Position numbers and translations under genes: made by a program. A stretch of 64,000 nucleotides of DNA, taken from assembly GCF_029457495.1 (NCBI RefSeq), contig NZ_CP120361.1, forward strand, positions 3,798,001 through 3,862,000, read 5' to 3'. The notes below the pieces were generated by a model. That model ran no database searches and was not told the origin of the DNA. It saw nothing but the letters and a program-made list of their open reading frames with translations. Shown here in pieces: positions 45,034 through 54,144 of this stretch (position 1 is its first letter; each line of letters opens with the position of its first letter). This stretch comes from Chelativorans sp. AA-79 (GTDB lineage: Bacteria; Pseudomonadota; Alphaproteobacteria; Rhizobiales; Rhizobiaceae).

Positions 45034-45645
45034 TTATTTCTCCACTGCGCCGACGAGCAGGTTGTTCTCGTCGCGCAAACTCACCCACTGGCCGGTGTTG
45101 GTGGTCGCCTGCCGCTTGAGGAAGCGATAGCGTGTGTGGCTCCACAGCTTCACGTCGTCGCTGAGATTGTCGAGGATCAAGTCCCCCTGATTCGTGCGCA
45201 CGGTCAGCACCGCGTGTCCCTCGCCGTCCGGCTTGCGCACCACGGTGATGAGCAGATCGGACAGGGAGATGCCGGCAGCGTTCAACAGACGCCGCTTTTC
45301 CAGGACGTAGTCCTCGCAATCCCCCACCCCCCTGTTCGGATAGGCCCAGACCTCTTCCTTGCCGTAGATTTCGCTGTCATTCAGCGGCTTGACGGCCCTG
45401 TTGACAGCCAGGTTGATCTTCTCGATCCTGGCCATCAGGGCACTGCTCAGCGCTAATGGGCCGGCGTCCCGGGGGCGGATGGTACATTCCCTTGGATTGG
45501 CCCGGCAGAACTCGTAGTGACCGATCGGCTGCGACGTGACCGCACCCGTGGCCATCAGGCCTGATCCGACGGCCGGGCTCGCACCGATCCCGGCAGTGGA
45601 CAACAGAATAAGTGCGGCGACGAACCCCGCCCGCTTGGCAGCCAT
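45034..45645 (-). CDS. periplasmic transglutaminase-like cysteine peptidase (BTLCP family)
   Basis: A 203-residue exported protein with an N-terminal signal segment (KRAGFVAALILLSTAGIGAS). The catalytic triad of bacterial transglutaminase-like cysteine proteinases is visible: Cys in NRGVGDCEDYVLEKRRLL, His in GEGHAVLTVR and Asp in LILDNLSDDV. Relatives include the biofilm adhesin protease LapG, but no LapA or LapD homologue is nearby, so the substrate is unknown. GGGGAG six bases before ATG 45645 selects this start over 45663. Confidence 0.9.
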   Translation of the reverse strand: MAAKRAGFVAALILLSTAGIGASPAVGSGLMATGAVTSQPIGHYEFCRANPRECTIRPRDAGPLALSSALMARIEKINLAVNRAVKPLNDSEIYGKEEVWAYPNRGVGDCEDYVLEKRRLLNAAGISLSDLLITVVRKPDGEGHAVLTVRTNQGDLILDNLSDDVKLWSHTRYRFLKRQATTNTGQWVSLRDENNLLVGAVEK

Positions 45646-45742
45646 AAGCCGCTCCCCAACCATTTATTCTCGTTAATGGAAAGTTAACGAACTTTTATGG
45701 GGAGCTGTCAATTGGGAATGCCCGGATTTTCACGTCATGGTT

Positions 45743-45768
45743 ACCGGGGCCTGGGGAAAAGCCCCGGT
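45743..45768 (-). terminator. weak hairpin downstream of phaZ
   Basis: Arms ACCGGGGC and GCCCCGGT around a 10-base loop, three bases beyond the phaZ stop, with no clear U-run. Confidence 0.35.
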
Positions 45769-45770
45769 TA

Positions 45771-47030
45771 TCATGCCGGTTTGCGGCCGGGTGTAGCCGA
45801 GCTGCCACGGTTTTCCGCGATGAAGCCGGTGATTCTCGGGACGATCTCGTTCCGAAAGCGCGAGCCGTTGAAGACGCCGTAATGGCCGACGGAGGGCTGC
45901 AGATAGTGGCTGCGCCTCGCGGGCGGGATGTTGACGCAGAGGTCATGCGCGGCCCGGGTCTGGCCAATCCCCGAAATGTCGTCGTTCTCGCCTTCGATCG
46001 TCAACAGCGCCACGGAGCGGATCGCGGCCGGATCGACAGGCTCGCCCCTGTGGGTCATCTCCCCCTTAGGGAGGTCATGGCGGATGAAGACCGTCTCCAC
46101 CGTCTGCAGGTAGAACTCGGCCGTGAGGTCCATCACCGCCAGATACTCGTCATAGAAGTCGCGGTGCTTCTCGGCCGAATCGCCATCGTCCTTCACGAGA
46201 TGCATGAAGAACTCCTTGTGGGCGATGATGTGACGGTCGAGATTCATGCTCATGAAGCCCGAAAGCTGGAGGAATCCCGGATAGACCAGCCGCATGAAGC
46301 CCGGATTGGGCCAGGGGACCTGCATGATGACGTTATCGCGGAACCATTCGATGCCGTGCTCTTCCGCCAACCGGTTGACCGCCGTCGGGTTCCTGCGGGT
46401 GTCGATGGGGCCGCCCATGAGGATCATGGAGGAGGGCAGGCTCTTGTCGCCGCGCGCCTCCATCAGCGCCACCGCGGCCAGGACCGGCACCGAGGGCTGG
46501 CATACGCCCATCACGCTCGCGCCAGGCCCAAGCATACGGAACATCTCGATCAGGTAGTCGATATAGTCGTCGAGATCGAAGGAGCCCTGGGAGAGCGGCA
46601 CCATGCGCGCATCGATCCAGTCGGTGATATAGACGTCGGCATGGGGCAGCATCGCCTCCACCGTGCCGCGCAGAAGCGTGGCATAGTGGCCGGACATCGG
46701 CGCCACGATCAGGAGCTTGACATCCGGGGCGCGCGTGGCAGGCAGCGCCCGCTCGAAATGGATCAGGCGGCAAAAGGGCCGCGACCAGACCACCTTTTCG
46801 CGCACACGCACCTTCTTGCCGTCCACGACCGTCGAGGCGATGCCGAATTCCGGCTTGCCGTAACGGCGCGTCGTGCGCTCGAACATCTCGGCCGCCGCGG
46901 CGATCGAGCGGCCCCAGGTGGTGGCCGAGGCAGGATTCAGGGGACTGGAGTAGAAGAGCCTGATGGCATCGGCGTAGGCCCGCGCCGGCTGAAGCGCAGC
47001 ATGGTTGAGCTCGTAAAGCTGGTAATACAT
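45771..47030 (-). CDS. phaZ: intracellular polyhydroxyalkanoate depolymerase
   Basis: PhaZ, 419 residues, hydrolyses native intracellular PHB granules to recover stored carbon. The lipase-like box has Cys as nucleophile (VMGVCQPSVPVLAAV), the form described for Ralstonia PhaZ1 rather than Ser. N-terminal MYYQLYELNHAALQPARAYA and the segments SGHYATLLRGTVE and HYGVFNGSRFR are family-specific. It is monocistronic. The 174 bases upstream are AT-rich and include TGCAATGCAAT (47100-47110), which might be a PhaR/AniA-type site, though this is only a guess. Confidence 0.93.
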   Translation of the reverse strand: MYYQLYELNHAALQPARAYADAIRLFYSSPLNPASATTWGRSIAAAAEMFERTTRRYGKPEFGIASTVVDGKKVRVREKVVWSRPFCRLIHFERALPATRAPDVKLLIVAPMSGHYATLLRGTVEAMLPHADVYITDWIDARMVPLSQGSFDLDDYIDYLIEMFRMLGPGASVMGVCQPSVPVLAAVALMEARGDKSLPSSMILMGGPIDTRRNPTAVNRLAEEHGIEWFRDNVIMQVPWPNPGFMRLVYPGFLQLSGFMSMNLDRHIIAHKEFFMHLVKDDGDSAEKHRDFYDEYLAVMDLTAEFYLQTVETVFIRHDLPKGEMTHRGEPVDPAAIRSVALLTIEGENDDISGIGQTRAAHDLCVNIPPARRSHYLQPSVGHYGVFNGSRFRNEIVPRITGFIAENRGSSATPGRKPA

Positions 47031-47172
47031 CGCAGACCTTTCCGGCAGATGCTCAGGCGGGCGGCGTCGAGCGCTTGGAACAGAGTAGCGCTCTTTTGGT
47101 GCAATGCAATAGAATCCCGAAACAAAGAACTGCCTTGAAACACATGCTTTTTCAAAATTATCCGGCGAATGA

Positions 47173-47197
47173 GGCGATGCTGCGGCGCAGCATCGCC
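47173..47197 (-). terminator. hairpin after the pyrF operon
   Basis: An 11-base perfect stem GGCGATGCTGC / GCAGCATCGCC around GGC, eight bases beyond the GNAT stop. It has no U-run on the minus strand, so it may protect or pause rather than terminate. Confidence 0.4.
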
Positions 47198-47204
47198 TGT
47201 GGCA

Positions 47205-47777
47205 TCACGATCGCGCAAGCAAATTGCGGCGCAGCATCAGGAGACGCGTTTCGGGAGCGATCCCCGACGGCAGTTCACGGAAGAACTGCCGCGCCAGGGG
47301 CGGCGGCGCCTCGTCCAGCGGGCACTCCACGAATCCGTGCGCGGCATAGAAAGGCCGATTGAACGGCAGATCCCGGAAGGTGGTCAGCGACACGCCGGCG
47401 CACTTCTCCTCCACGCTTCTGGCGATCGCGAACCGCACGAGCGCTGAACCGAGGCCACGCCGGCCATGGGCGGGATCGACGGCGAGTTCCCTCAGATGCA
47501 GAAATCGGTCCAGGGGGTGCAGGACCGCGTAGCCGACCGGATCCTGCCCGGCATGCGTCGACACGACGGTCTCGAACTTCGTCACAAAGGAATGGAATGC
47601 CGCCGCCGTCGTCGGCGGGTCCGGCACGAGGCTCGGGAAGCCGTGCTCCGCAAAAAGCCGGGAGGCGCGGGTCTCCACCGCCGCAAGCGCTGCCGCATCG
47701 TCCCTCGCGTAAGGGCGGATGCCATAACCCGCGGGGATGTCCGCAAGGGCAACCGCGGCGGCGGGATCAGCCCTCAT
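47205..47777 (-). CDS. GNAT family N-acetyltransferase
   Basis: A 190-residue acetyltransferase of the GCN5 fold. Motif A, which holds the acetyl-CoA pyrophosphate, is LAVDPAHGRRGLGSALVRFA; motif B-like residues follow in NRPFYAAHGFVECP. The N-terminal 20 residues are variable. Its start overlaps DUF1330 by 11 bases, and it ends a five-gene operon. Substrate unknown. Confidence 0.88.
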   Translation of the reverse strand: MRADPAAAVALADIPAGYGIRPYARDDAAALAAVETRASRLFAEHGFPSLVPDPPTTAAAFHSFVTKFETVVSTHAGQDPVGYAVLHPLDRFLHLRELAVDPAHGRRGLGSALVRFAIARSVEEKCAGVSLTTFRDLPFNRPFYAAHGFVECPLDEAPPPLARQFFRELPSGIAPETRLLMLRRNLLARS

Positions 47778-48060
47778 AGCCCTCGACGATGATCACCTCG
47801 CCCTCGGACACCGCCTGGCGGATGGCCCTGGCGGCTTGATATTCGGGGGCGTTGTAGCAATCCTTCGCGTGCTGGAGCGAGGGGAACTCGATCACGACAT
47901 GGCGGCCGCGGCCGCGGCCCTCCACGGCCTCATAGGTGCCGCCGCGGGCAAGAAATCGCGCGCCATGCTTCTCGAAGGCGGGCTTCGCCGTGGCGATGTA
48001 GTCCTTGTAGCGTTCGGGGTCGCGAACATCCACATGGGCGATCCAATAGGCCTTGGGCAT
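47767..48060 (-). CDS. DUF1330 domain protein
   Basis: A 97-residue protein with the family signatures MPKAYWIAHVDVRDPERYKD, EKHGARFLARGGTYEAVEGR and FPSLQHAKDCYNAPEYQAAR. The fold is a ferredoxin-like dimeric barrel; the enzymatic role is not known. GGAGGAG gives a firm start. It is 20 bases after pyrF. Confidence 0.92.
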   Translation of the reverse strand: MPKAYWIAHVDVRDPERYKDYIATAKPAFEKHGARFLARGGTYEAVEGRGRGRHVVIEFPSLQHAKDCYNAPEYQAARAIRQAVSEGEVIIVEGYEG

Positions 48061-48080
48061 TTCCTGCTCCTCCTGTCCGA

Positions 48081-48791
48081 CTAGCCGTCGCGCGCCGCGT
48101 CCTGCATCTCGGCAAGAATGTTCGCGGCGGCGGACGCGGGATCGCCTGCCGCGACAACGGGCCGGGCGACGACGAGGTGGCTCGCGCCGGCGCGGATCGC
48201 TTCGGTGGGGGTGACGACGCGCTTCTGGTCGCCACGGGCGGCGCCAGCGGGCCGGATGCCCGGTGTCACCACCGCCATTTCGGGACCAACCACACCGCGC
48301 ACGGCGGCGGCCTCGGCCGCGGAACAGACCACGCCGCCCATGCCGGCCTCTCGTGCCTGCTCGGCACGGCGCAGCACCAGCGCCTGCGGGTCGTGTTCGT
48401 AGCCCGCGTCGATCAGATCCTGCCCATCCATGGAGGTGAGTACGGTAACGCCCAGCAGGCAGAGGCCGGAGCCTTCCGCTGCGGCCGCCGCCGCCTTCAT
48501 GGCCTTGGGATAGGCATGGATGGTGAGCATCGTCACGCCCATGCGGGCGATGTTCTCCACGCCTTTGGCGACCGTGTTGTCGATGTCGAGCAGCTTCATG
48601 TCGAGGAAGACCTTCCTGCCTTCCCGGACGAGAACGCGGGCGAGATCGAGCCCGCCGGCGAAGGCGAGCTGGTAGCCGATCTTGTAGAAGTTGACGGTAT
48701 CGTCAAGCGCGTCCACCACTCTCCGGGCTTCGGCAAGGGTCGGCACATCCAGGCCGACGATCAGGCGCTCGCGCATTTCGTCAGCCGACAT
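48081..48791 (-). CDS. pyrF: orotidine 5'-phosphate decarboxylase
   Basis: PyrF, 236 residues, converts OMP to UMP, the last step of pyrimidine synthesis. The catalytic Asp-Lys network is in [20 protein letters not shown], the N-terminal [17 protein letters not shown] begins the TIM barrel, and [20 protein letters not shown] plus [14 protein letters not shown] bind the phosphate. It begins with ATG 48791, overlapping the histidine phosphatase by 11 bases. Confidence 0.96.
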   Translation of the reverse strand: MSADEMRERLIVGLDVPTLAEARRVVDALDDTVNFYKIGYQLAFAGGLDLARVLVREGRKVFLDMKLLDIDNTVAKGVENIARMGVTMLTIHAYPKAMKAAAAAAEGSGLCLLGVTVLTSMDGQDLIDAGYEHDPQALVLRRAEQAREAGMGGVVCSAAEAAAVRGVVGPEMAVVTPGIRPAGAARGDQKRVVTPTEAIRAGASHLVVARPVVAAGDPASAAANILAEMQDAARDG

Positions 48792-49371
48792 CGTCCACCC
48801 CTCGAAAGGATTCCATCGGCGTCCAGTCGCACAACAGCCTGCGGCTGGCAATCCCAAACGCGTAGATGTTGCCACCGCCCGGCGGCTGGTCGCGGTCCCT
48901 GGCAATGGGCTGACCGGCAATGCGGCACTTGAGCAGCGTGCCGACGCCGCCGTGCCCAACCATGAGGACGGGCTTCACGGCATCCTTCAGGACCCGGTTC
49001 GCCGCCGCCTCGATGCGGTCGGCCGCATCAACCGCCCGCTCCCAGCCGCGCCAGCTCATTTCCGGTTCGGCGAAGAAGGCATCGGCTGCCGCGTCGAATT
49101 TCTCCGGCTCGATGAAGCCCGTGGAGGAACGGTCATTCTCGCCCATATCGCCTTCCACTTCCATTGGGATATGGAGATGTGCGGCGAGGATCGCCGCCGC
49201 CTCGACCGCCTTCGTCTCGGCGCTGGAGACAATCCGCCCGAGCGTGCGCAACCACTCCTGATCCAGCATGACTTCGACGCGCCGGCGTCCGACAACCGAC
49301 AGGCGCCAGAGGGGAACGGGCCGCTCCGGTTCGATCTCCACCTGCGGGTGTGTGAGATAATAGGCGATCAT
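48781..49371 (-). CDS. histidine phosphatase family protein (atypical active site)
   Basis: A 196-residue phosphoglycerate-mutase-like protein. The usual N-terminal RHG motif is replaced by [12 protein letters not shown], keeping the catalytic His but not the Arg. Other superfamily features remain: [15 protein letters not shown] and the second His in [13 protein letters not shown]. Activity may differ from ordinary phosphatases. ATG 49371 overlaps the stop of the FMN reductase gene in an ATGA context, so translation is coupled. Confidence 0.85.
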   Translation of the reverse strand: MIAYYLTHPQVEIEPERPVPLWRLSVVGRRRVEVMLDQEWLRTLGRIVSSAETKAVEAAAILAAHLHIPMEVEGDMGENDRSSTGFIEPEKFDAAADAFFAEPEMSWRGWERAVDAADRIEAAANRVLKDAVKPVLMVGHGGVGTLLKCRIAGQPIARDRDQPPGGGNIYAFGIASRRLLCDWTPMESFRGVDDVG

Positions 49372-49961
49372 GGCGTGGCGCGGGAGGCAAACAGCCGTGC
49401 ATGCGCGATCAGCGTGCCGCAGACCTTGGCCATAGACTTCTTCAGCCGCTCCTCGCGGAAGTCCCCTTTCTCGTCGAAAGCCTCCTGCGCGCGTGGCACC
49501 GAGCATTGCGGGGTGATCACATCCGCCTGGCAGTGGACGAGCACGGCGCGCAGATGGTTGATGGCGCGCACGCCCGCATAGCCGCCATCCGAAGACGAGC
49601 AGAGGGCGACGAGCTTGCCGCTGAAGGCGCGGAAGGGTCGCCCCTGGGCATCGGCCTTGACACGGCTCACCCAGTCGACCGTGTTCTTGAGCAGCGGCGG
49701 AATGGAGGCATTGTATTCCGGCGTGGCGATCAGCACCGCGTCATGCGCGCCGATCATATGCGCGAGCTTCACCGCATCTTCCGGAACACCCTTTTCGCGT
49801 TCCAAGTCCTGGTTCATGAGGGGCAGCGGATAATCGGCCAGCGATATGCGGGTGACATCGGCGCCCTGCAGCGCCAACTCCTTCATGGCCGCGTCCGCCG
49901 TCTTGCCGCTATAGGCTCCGGTGCGCGTCGATCCGGCGAAGACCAAAATCCGCGGCGTCAT
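49368..49961 (-). CDS. NADPH-dependent FMN reductase family protein
   Basis: A 197-residue flavodoxin-like reductase. The phosphate loop is ILVFAGSTRTGAYSGK, and the isoalloxazine-contacting stretch is VLIATPEYNASIPPLLKNTV, both typical of the FMN_red family (chromate/quinone/azo reductase relatives). It opens the five-gene operon (FMN reductase, histidine phosphatase, pyrF, DUF1330, GNAT). The physiological substrate is unknown. Confidence 0.92.
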   Translation of the reverse strand: MTPRILVFAGSTRTGAYSGKTADAAMKELALQGADVTRISLADYPLPLMNQDLEREKGVPEDAVKLAHMIGAHDAVLIATPEYNASIPPLLKNTVDWVSRVKADAQGRPFRAFSGKLVALCSSSDGGYAGVRAINHLRAVLVHCQADVITPQCSVPRAQEAFDEKGDFREERLKKSMAKVCGTLIAHARLFASRATP

Positions 49962-50016
49962 GGTTCATCCCTTATTGGCCCGTTCTCAGGCCATCATCGC
50001 GGATGGGAGTGCCGCG

Positions 50017-50625
50017 TCAAGCATCCGCGACGCGGCGATAGATCCACAGATGCGCCGGCGGGATGTTGCGCATCACGAAATCGTAGCGCTCGACCGAATA
50101 GGTGCCGCGGCCCGCGGGCACCGGCGAAAGGGCGCCATAGGTGATCTGGACGATCGGGCGCCCCGGCGGCATCAGGTCAAGCAGGCTCTCGACAAGCTGG
50201 ATACGCGTTTCGACAGGAAAGTTGAGGAGCGGAATGGCGCAGACCACGCTGTCGAATGCGCGGCCCTTCCAGGGGGCGAGCACGGTATCCAGATCGAATG
50301 CATCGCCATGGACGATGTTCACGCCCGGAAAGTTTTCGCGCAGCTTGTCGACGAAATCCTGCGAATATTCGATGGAGACGAGATTCTCGGGCCTGATGCC
50401 GCGCTCGAGGATGGCACGGGTGATCACGCCGGTGCCGGGGCCGAGCTCCAGGACGAGATCGTCGCGTTCCGGACGAACGATTGAGGCCATGCGGCGCGCA
50501 GTGATGCCGCTCGTGGGCACGATGGAGCCCACCGCCTTCGGCTTGTCTATCCAGCCACGAAAGAAGCGCAGTTCCTCGTCAAAGCGCGAGACGATCGCCT
50601 TGCGAACGTCAAAAGGTCTTCCCAT
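50017..50625 (-). CDS. pmtA: phospholipid N-methyltransferase-type SAM methyltransferase
   Basis: A 202-residue methyltransferase of the Sinorhizobium/Agrobacterium PmtA type, which methylates phosphatidylethanolamine to phosphatidylcholine. N-terminal WIDKPKAVGSIVPTSGITAR is characteristic of the lipid-facing region; SAM motif I is VLELGPGTGVITRAIL, followed by VSIEYSQDFVDKL. GGAGG precedes ATG 50625. The lipid assignment rests on family resemblance; a dimethyl-type relative cannot be ruled out. Confidence 0.85.
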   Translation of the reverse strand: MGRPFDVRKAIVSRFDEELRFFRGWIDKPKAVGSIVPTSGITARRMASIVRPERDDLVLELGPGTGVITRAILERGIRPENLVSIEYSQDFVDKLRENFPGVNIVHGDAFDLDTVLAPWKGRAFDSVVCAIPLLNFPVETRIQLVESLLDLMPPGRPIVQITYGALSPVPAGRGTYSVERYDFVMRNIPPAHLWIYRRVADA

Positions 50626-50704
50626 TCCTCGTCCTCCTCGAGCCCGCAGCCTCAGGGTTCAGCCGCCCGCAAGGCCGGACCATCGCACAATCCGGCCACC
50701 CCCT

Positions 50705-51826
50705 TCATTCGCCGAAGGACTCGAAGAAGTCCTTCATGCGTGCGAAGAAACCCGTCGACTGCGGGCTGTTGTCATTGGAGGATATTCTTTCGAACTCCTC
50801 AAGCAACTCTCTTTGCCTGCGCGTGAGATTCTGCGGCGTCTCCACGGCCACCTGAATATAGAGATCGCCCACCTGGGGCTGCCTCAGCACCGGCATGCCC
50901 TTGCCGCGCAGACGGAACTGCCTGCCGTTCTGGGTGCCCTCGGGGATTTTCACGCGCGTCTGCGTGCCGTCGAGCGTCGCCACCTCGAAGGAGCCGCCAA
51001 GGGCCGCGGTGGTCATGGAGATCGGAACCTTGCAGTAAAGGTCCGCGCTGTCGCGCTGGAAGAACTCGTGCGGCCTGACGGACAGGAAGATGTAGAGATC
51101 GCCCGGCGGCCCGCCGCGCAGCCCCGCCTCGCCCTCGCCGGCAAGCCTGATTCGCGTGCCGTCCTCTATGCCGGCGGGAATGTTGACGGAGAGCGAGCGC
51201 TCCTCGGTCACCCGGCCCTGGCCGGAGCATTTGCGGCAAGGGTCGTCGATGATCTGTCCGCGCCCCTGGCATTGCGGACAGGTGCGCTCGATGGAGAAAA
51301 AGCCTTGGGCGGCGCGAACGCGCCCCGCCCCGTGGCACATGGGGCATTGGACCGGCGAGGAGCCGGGCTTGGCGCCGGAGCCCGCGCATTCGTCGCAGGT
51401 GACGGAGGTGGGCACGTGGATCTGCGCCGTCTTGCCCGTGAACGCTTCCTCGAGCGTGATCTCCATATTATAGCGGAGATCCGCGCCGCGGTCGCGTCCA
51501 CCGGAGCGGCGGCGGCCGCCGCCCATGATGTCCCCGAAAATGTCCTCGAAAATATCGGCGAAGCCGCCGCCATTGAAGCCGCCTCGCGCGCCCATACCGC
51601 CGTGCTCGAAGGCGGCATGTCCGAAACGGTCATAGGCCGCGCGCTTCTGCGGATCGCGCAGGGTCTCGTAGGCCTCGTTGATTTCCTTGAACTTCTGCTC
51701 CGCCTCCTTGTCGCCCGGATTCCTGTCCGGGTGATACTTCATGGCGAGCTTGCGGAAAGCGCTCTTCAGTTCCTTTTCATCGGCGTTTCTCGACACGCTG
51801 AGCGTCTCGTAAAAATCAGCCTTCAT
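50705..51826 (-). CDS. dnaJ: chaperone DnaJ
   Basis: DnaJ, 373 residues, the Hsp40 partner that stimulates DnaK ATPase. The J domain has the HPD tripeptide in [18 protein letters not shown] (N-terminal 70 residues), followed by a Gly/Phe-rich region. Four CxxCxGxG zinc repeats are present: [24 protein letters not shown] and [11 protein letters not shown] 51826 follows a weak ribosome binding site. It lies 201 bases after dnaK, with a terminator between, so it may depend on read-through or on its own weak promoter. Confidence 0.98.
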   Translation of the reverse strand: MKADFYETLSVSRNADEKELKSAFRKLAMKYHPDRNPGDKEAEQKFKEINEAYETLRDPQKRAAYDRFGHAAFEHGGMGARGGFNGGGFADIFEDIFGDIMGGGRRRSGGRDRGADLRYNMEITLEEAFTGKTAQIHVPTSVTCDECAGSGAKPGSSPVQCPMCHGAGRVRAAQGFFSIERTCPQCQGRGQIIDDPCRKCSGQGRVTEERSLSVNIPAGIEDGTRIRLAGEGEAGLRGGPPGDLYIFLSVRPHEFFQRDSADLYCKVPISMTTAALGGSFEVATLDGTQTRVKIPEGTQNGRQFRLRGKGMPVLRQPQVGDLYIQVAVETPQNLTRRQRELLEEFERISSNDNSPQSTGFFARMKDFFESFGE

Positions 51827-51980
51827 ACAAGAGATCCCGCAGTTCTTATGGGGCCACACCGGAGTCCCCGACCGGTGCCCGCTATTTAGTTATTCGCCTC
51901 AGCGAATGCCATAGTTTGTAGGATTTGGCCAGTGTGTGAGGCCCACGCCGCACCGAATAGGAGGGGCATAACCCAGCAAA

Positions 51981-52009
51981 CAAAAGGCCCGGGCACGAAG
52001 CCCGGGCCT
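51981..52009 (-). terminator. terminator after dnaK
   Basis: Stem AGGCCCGGGC (51985-51994) with GCCCGGGCCT (52000-52009), loop ACGAA; on the minus strand a U-rich TTTTGTTTG tract follows. It would reduce transcription into dnaJ. Confidence 0.85.
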
Positions 52010-52027
52010 CCTGACGTTCCAGGACGA

Positions 52028-53944
52028 TCAGGCCGACTTCTTGTCGTCCTCGTCGATCTCCTCGAAATCGGCATCCACGACATCGTCGTTCTGCTTGGCG
52101 TCGCCGGTCTCGGAGCCGCCATCGGCAGCACCTTCCGCCTGGCTTGCCTCGTACATGGCCTGCCCGAGCTTCATGGAAGCCTCGGCGAGCGCGGTGGTCT
52201 TGGCTTTGATCGCGTCGACGTCGTCACCTTCGGTGGCGGTGCGCAGTTCGGCGATGGCGTTCTCGATAGCCTTGCGGTCATCCTCCGAGACCTTGTCGCC
52301 GTAGTCCTTGAGCGACTTCTCCGAGGAATGGATCAGCGCTTCGGCCTGGTTCTTCACCTCGACCGTCTCGCGCCGCTTCTTGTCGGCTTCCGCATTGGCC
52401 TCGGCGTCCTTCACCATCTTCTCGATATCGGCGTCCGAGAGGCCGCCGGAAGCCTGGATGCGGATCTGCTGCTCCTTGCCGGTGCCCTTGTCCTTGGCCG
52501 AGACGTTGACGATGCCGTTCGCGTCGATGTCGAAGGTCACCTCGATCTGCGGCACGCCGCGCGGTGCGGGCGGGATGCCCACCAGATCGAATTGGCCGAG
52601 CATCTTGTTGTCGGCCGCCATCTCGCGCTCGCCCTGGAAGACGCGGATCGTCACCGCGTTCTGATTGTCCTCGGCGGTCGAGAAGGTCTGGCTCTTCTTG
52701 GTGGGAATCGTCGTGTTGCGGTCGATGAGGCGCGTGAATACGCCGCCCAGCGTCTCGATGCCGAGCGACAGCGGGGTCACGTCGAGCAGCAGCACGTCCT
52801 TGACGTCGCCCTGCAGCACGCCGGCCTGGATGGCGGCGCCCATGGCGACCACCTCGTCCGGATTCACGCCCTTGTGCGGCTCCTTGCCGAAGAAGTTCTT
52901 CACCGTCTCCTGCACCTTGGGCATGCGCGTCATGCCGCCCACGAGCACCACCTCGTCGATCTCGCCGGCGGAAAGGCCCGCATCCTTGAGCGCGGCGCGG
53001 CAAGGCTCGATCGTGCGCGTGACGAGGTCTTCGACAAGGCTCTCGAACTTGGCGCGCGTGAGTTTGATGGCCAGATGCTTCGGCCCGGTCTGGTCGGCCG
53101 TGATGAAGGGCAGGTTGATCTCGGTCTGCGAAGAGGACGACAGCTCGATCTTGGCCTTCTCCGCGGCCTCTTTCAGGCGCTGGAGGGCGAGCTTGTCGTT
53201 CTTCAGGTCGATGCCCTGCTCCTTCTTGAACTCATCGGCCAGGTAGTTGACGAGCCGCATGTCGAAATCTTCGCCGCCGAGGAAGGTGTCGCCATTGGTG
53301 GACTTCACCTCGAACACGCCGTCGCCAATCTCCAGGATCGAGATATCGAAGGTGCCGCCGCCAAGATCGTAGACGGCGATGGTCTTGCCGTCCTTCTTGT
53401 CGAGGCCATAGGCAAGGGCGGCCGCGGTCGGCTCGTTGATGATGCGGAGCACCTCGAGGCCCGCGATCTTGCCGGCATCCTTGGTGGCCTGGCGCTGGGC
53501 GTCATTGAAATAGGCGGGGACGGTGATGACGGCCTTCTCGACCTTCTCGCCGAGATAGGATTCGGCGGTCTCCTTCATCTTCTGAAGGATCATCGCGGAA
53601 ATCTGGCTGGGCGACTGCTTCTTGCCGCCGGCCTCGACCCAGGCGTCGCCATTGTCGCCCTTGACGATCTTGTAGGGGACGAGCTTCTTGTCCTTCTCCG
53701 TCACCGGGTCGTCGTAGCGGCGGCCGATGAGGCGCTTGATCGCAAACAGCGTGTTTTCGGGATTGGTCACCGCCTGGCGCTTGGCGGGCTGCCCCACCAG
53801 ACGCTCGTCCGAATCGGTGAAAGCCACGATCGACGGCGTGGTGCGTGCGCCCTCCGCATTCTCGATGACCTTCGCGTCCTTGCCGTCCATCACGGCGACG
53901 CAGGAATTGGTGGTTCCAAGGTCGATACCGATAACTTTTGCCAT
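52028..53944 (-). CDS. dnaK: molecular chaperone DnaK (Hsp70)
   Basis: DnaK, 638 residues. The ATPase motifs are [18 protein letters not shown] at the start, [16 protein letters not shown] near residue 190 and [20 protein letters not shown] near 335. The substrate-binding domain includes [20 protein letters not shown], and the C-terminus ends with the acidic [11 protein letters not shown] tail. GGAGAAG precedes ATG 53944. A good RpoH promoter lies about 120-150 bases upstream. Confidence 0.99.
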   Translation of the reverse strand: MAKVIGIDLGTTNSCVAVMDGKDAKVIENAEGARTTPSIVAFTDSDERLVGQPAKRQAVTNPENTLFAIKRLIGRRYDDPVTEKDKKLVPYKIVKGDNGDAWVEAGGKKQSPSQISAMILQKMKETAESYLGEKVEKAVITVPAYFNDAQRQATKDAGKIAGLEVLRIINEPTAAALAYGLDKKDGKTIAVYDLGGGTFDISILEIGDGVFEVKSTNGDTFLGGEDFDMRLVNYLADEFKKEQGIDLKNDKLALQRLKEAAEKAKIELSSSSQTEINLPFITADQTGPKHLAIKLTRAKFESLVEDLVTRTIEPCRAALKDAGLSAGEIDEVVLVGGMTRMPKVQETVKNFFGKEPHKGVNPDEVVAMGAAIQAGVLQGDVKDVLLLDVTPLSLGIETLGGVFTRLIDRNTTIPTKKSQTFSTAEDNQNAVTIRVFQGEREMAADNKMLGQFDLVGIPPAPRGVPQIEVTFDIDANGIVNVSAKDKGTGKEQQIRIQASGGLSDADIEKMVKDAEANAEADKKRRETVEVKNQAEALIHSSEKSLKDYGDKVSEDDRKAIENAIAELRTATEGDDVDAIKAKTTALAEASMKLGQAMYEASQAEGAADGGSETGDAKQNDDVVDADFEEIDEDDKKSA

Positions 53945-54066
53945 TTATTCTTCTCCGCTTAGCAGACTGTCAGGACCCATTCCGGCGTTCCAGGCAACAG
54001 CCCCTGTTCATTTGGATTTGTCGGGACGCGCTTGTCGACAAAAACGCTCTCCGCAACATGCGGGGT

Positions 54067-54095
54067 ATATAAGAACCGCCCTTTTTTCGTGCAAG
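54067..54095 (-). promoter_or_regulatory. RpoH (sigma-32) promoter of dnaK
   Basis: On the minus strand -35 CTTG (54092-54095) and -10 CTTATAT (54067-54073) are 18 bases apart, matching the alphaproteobacterial RpoH pattern CTTG-N17/18-CYTATNT. No CIRCE operator was seen. Confidence 0.8.
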
Positions 54096-54144
54096 GCAGC
54101 TTCTGGCCGTTGTTCACCGGCCGGCGGGCCGTTGTGGAAATGTT

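Noticed and set aside
51932-53962. A 676-codon open frame on the plus strand
   Set aside because: Antisense shadow of dnaK; no family features.
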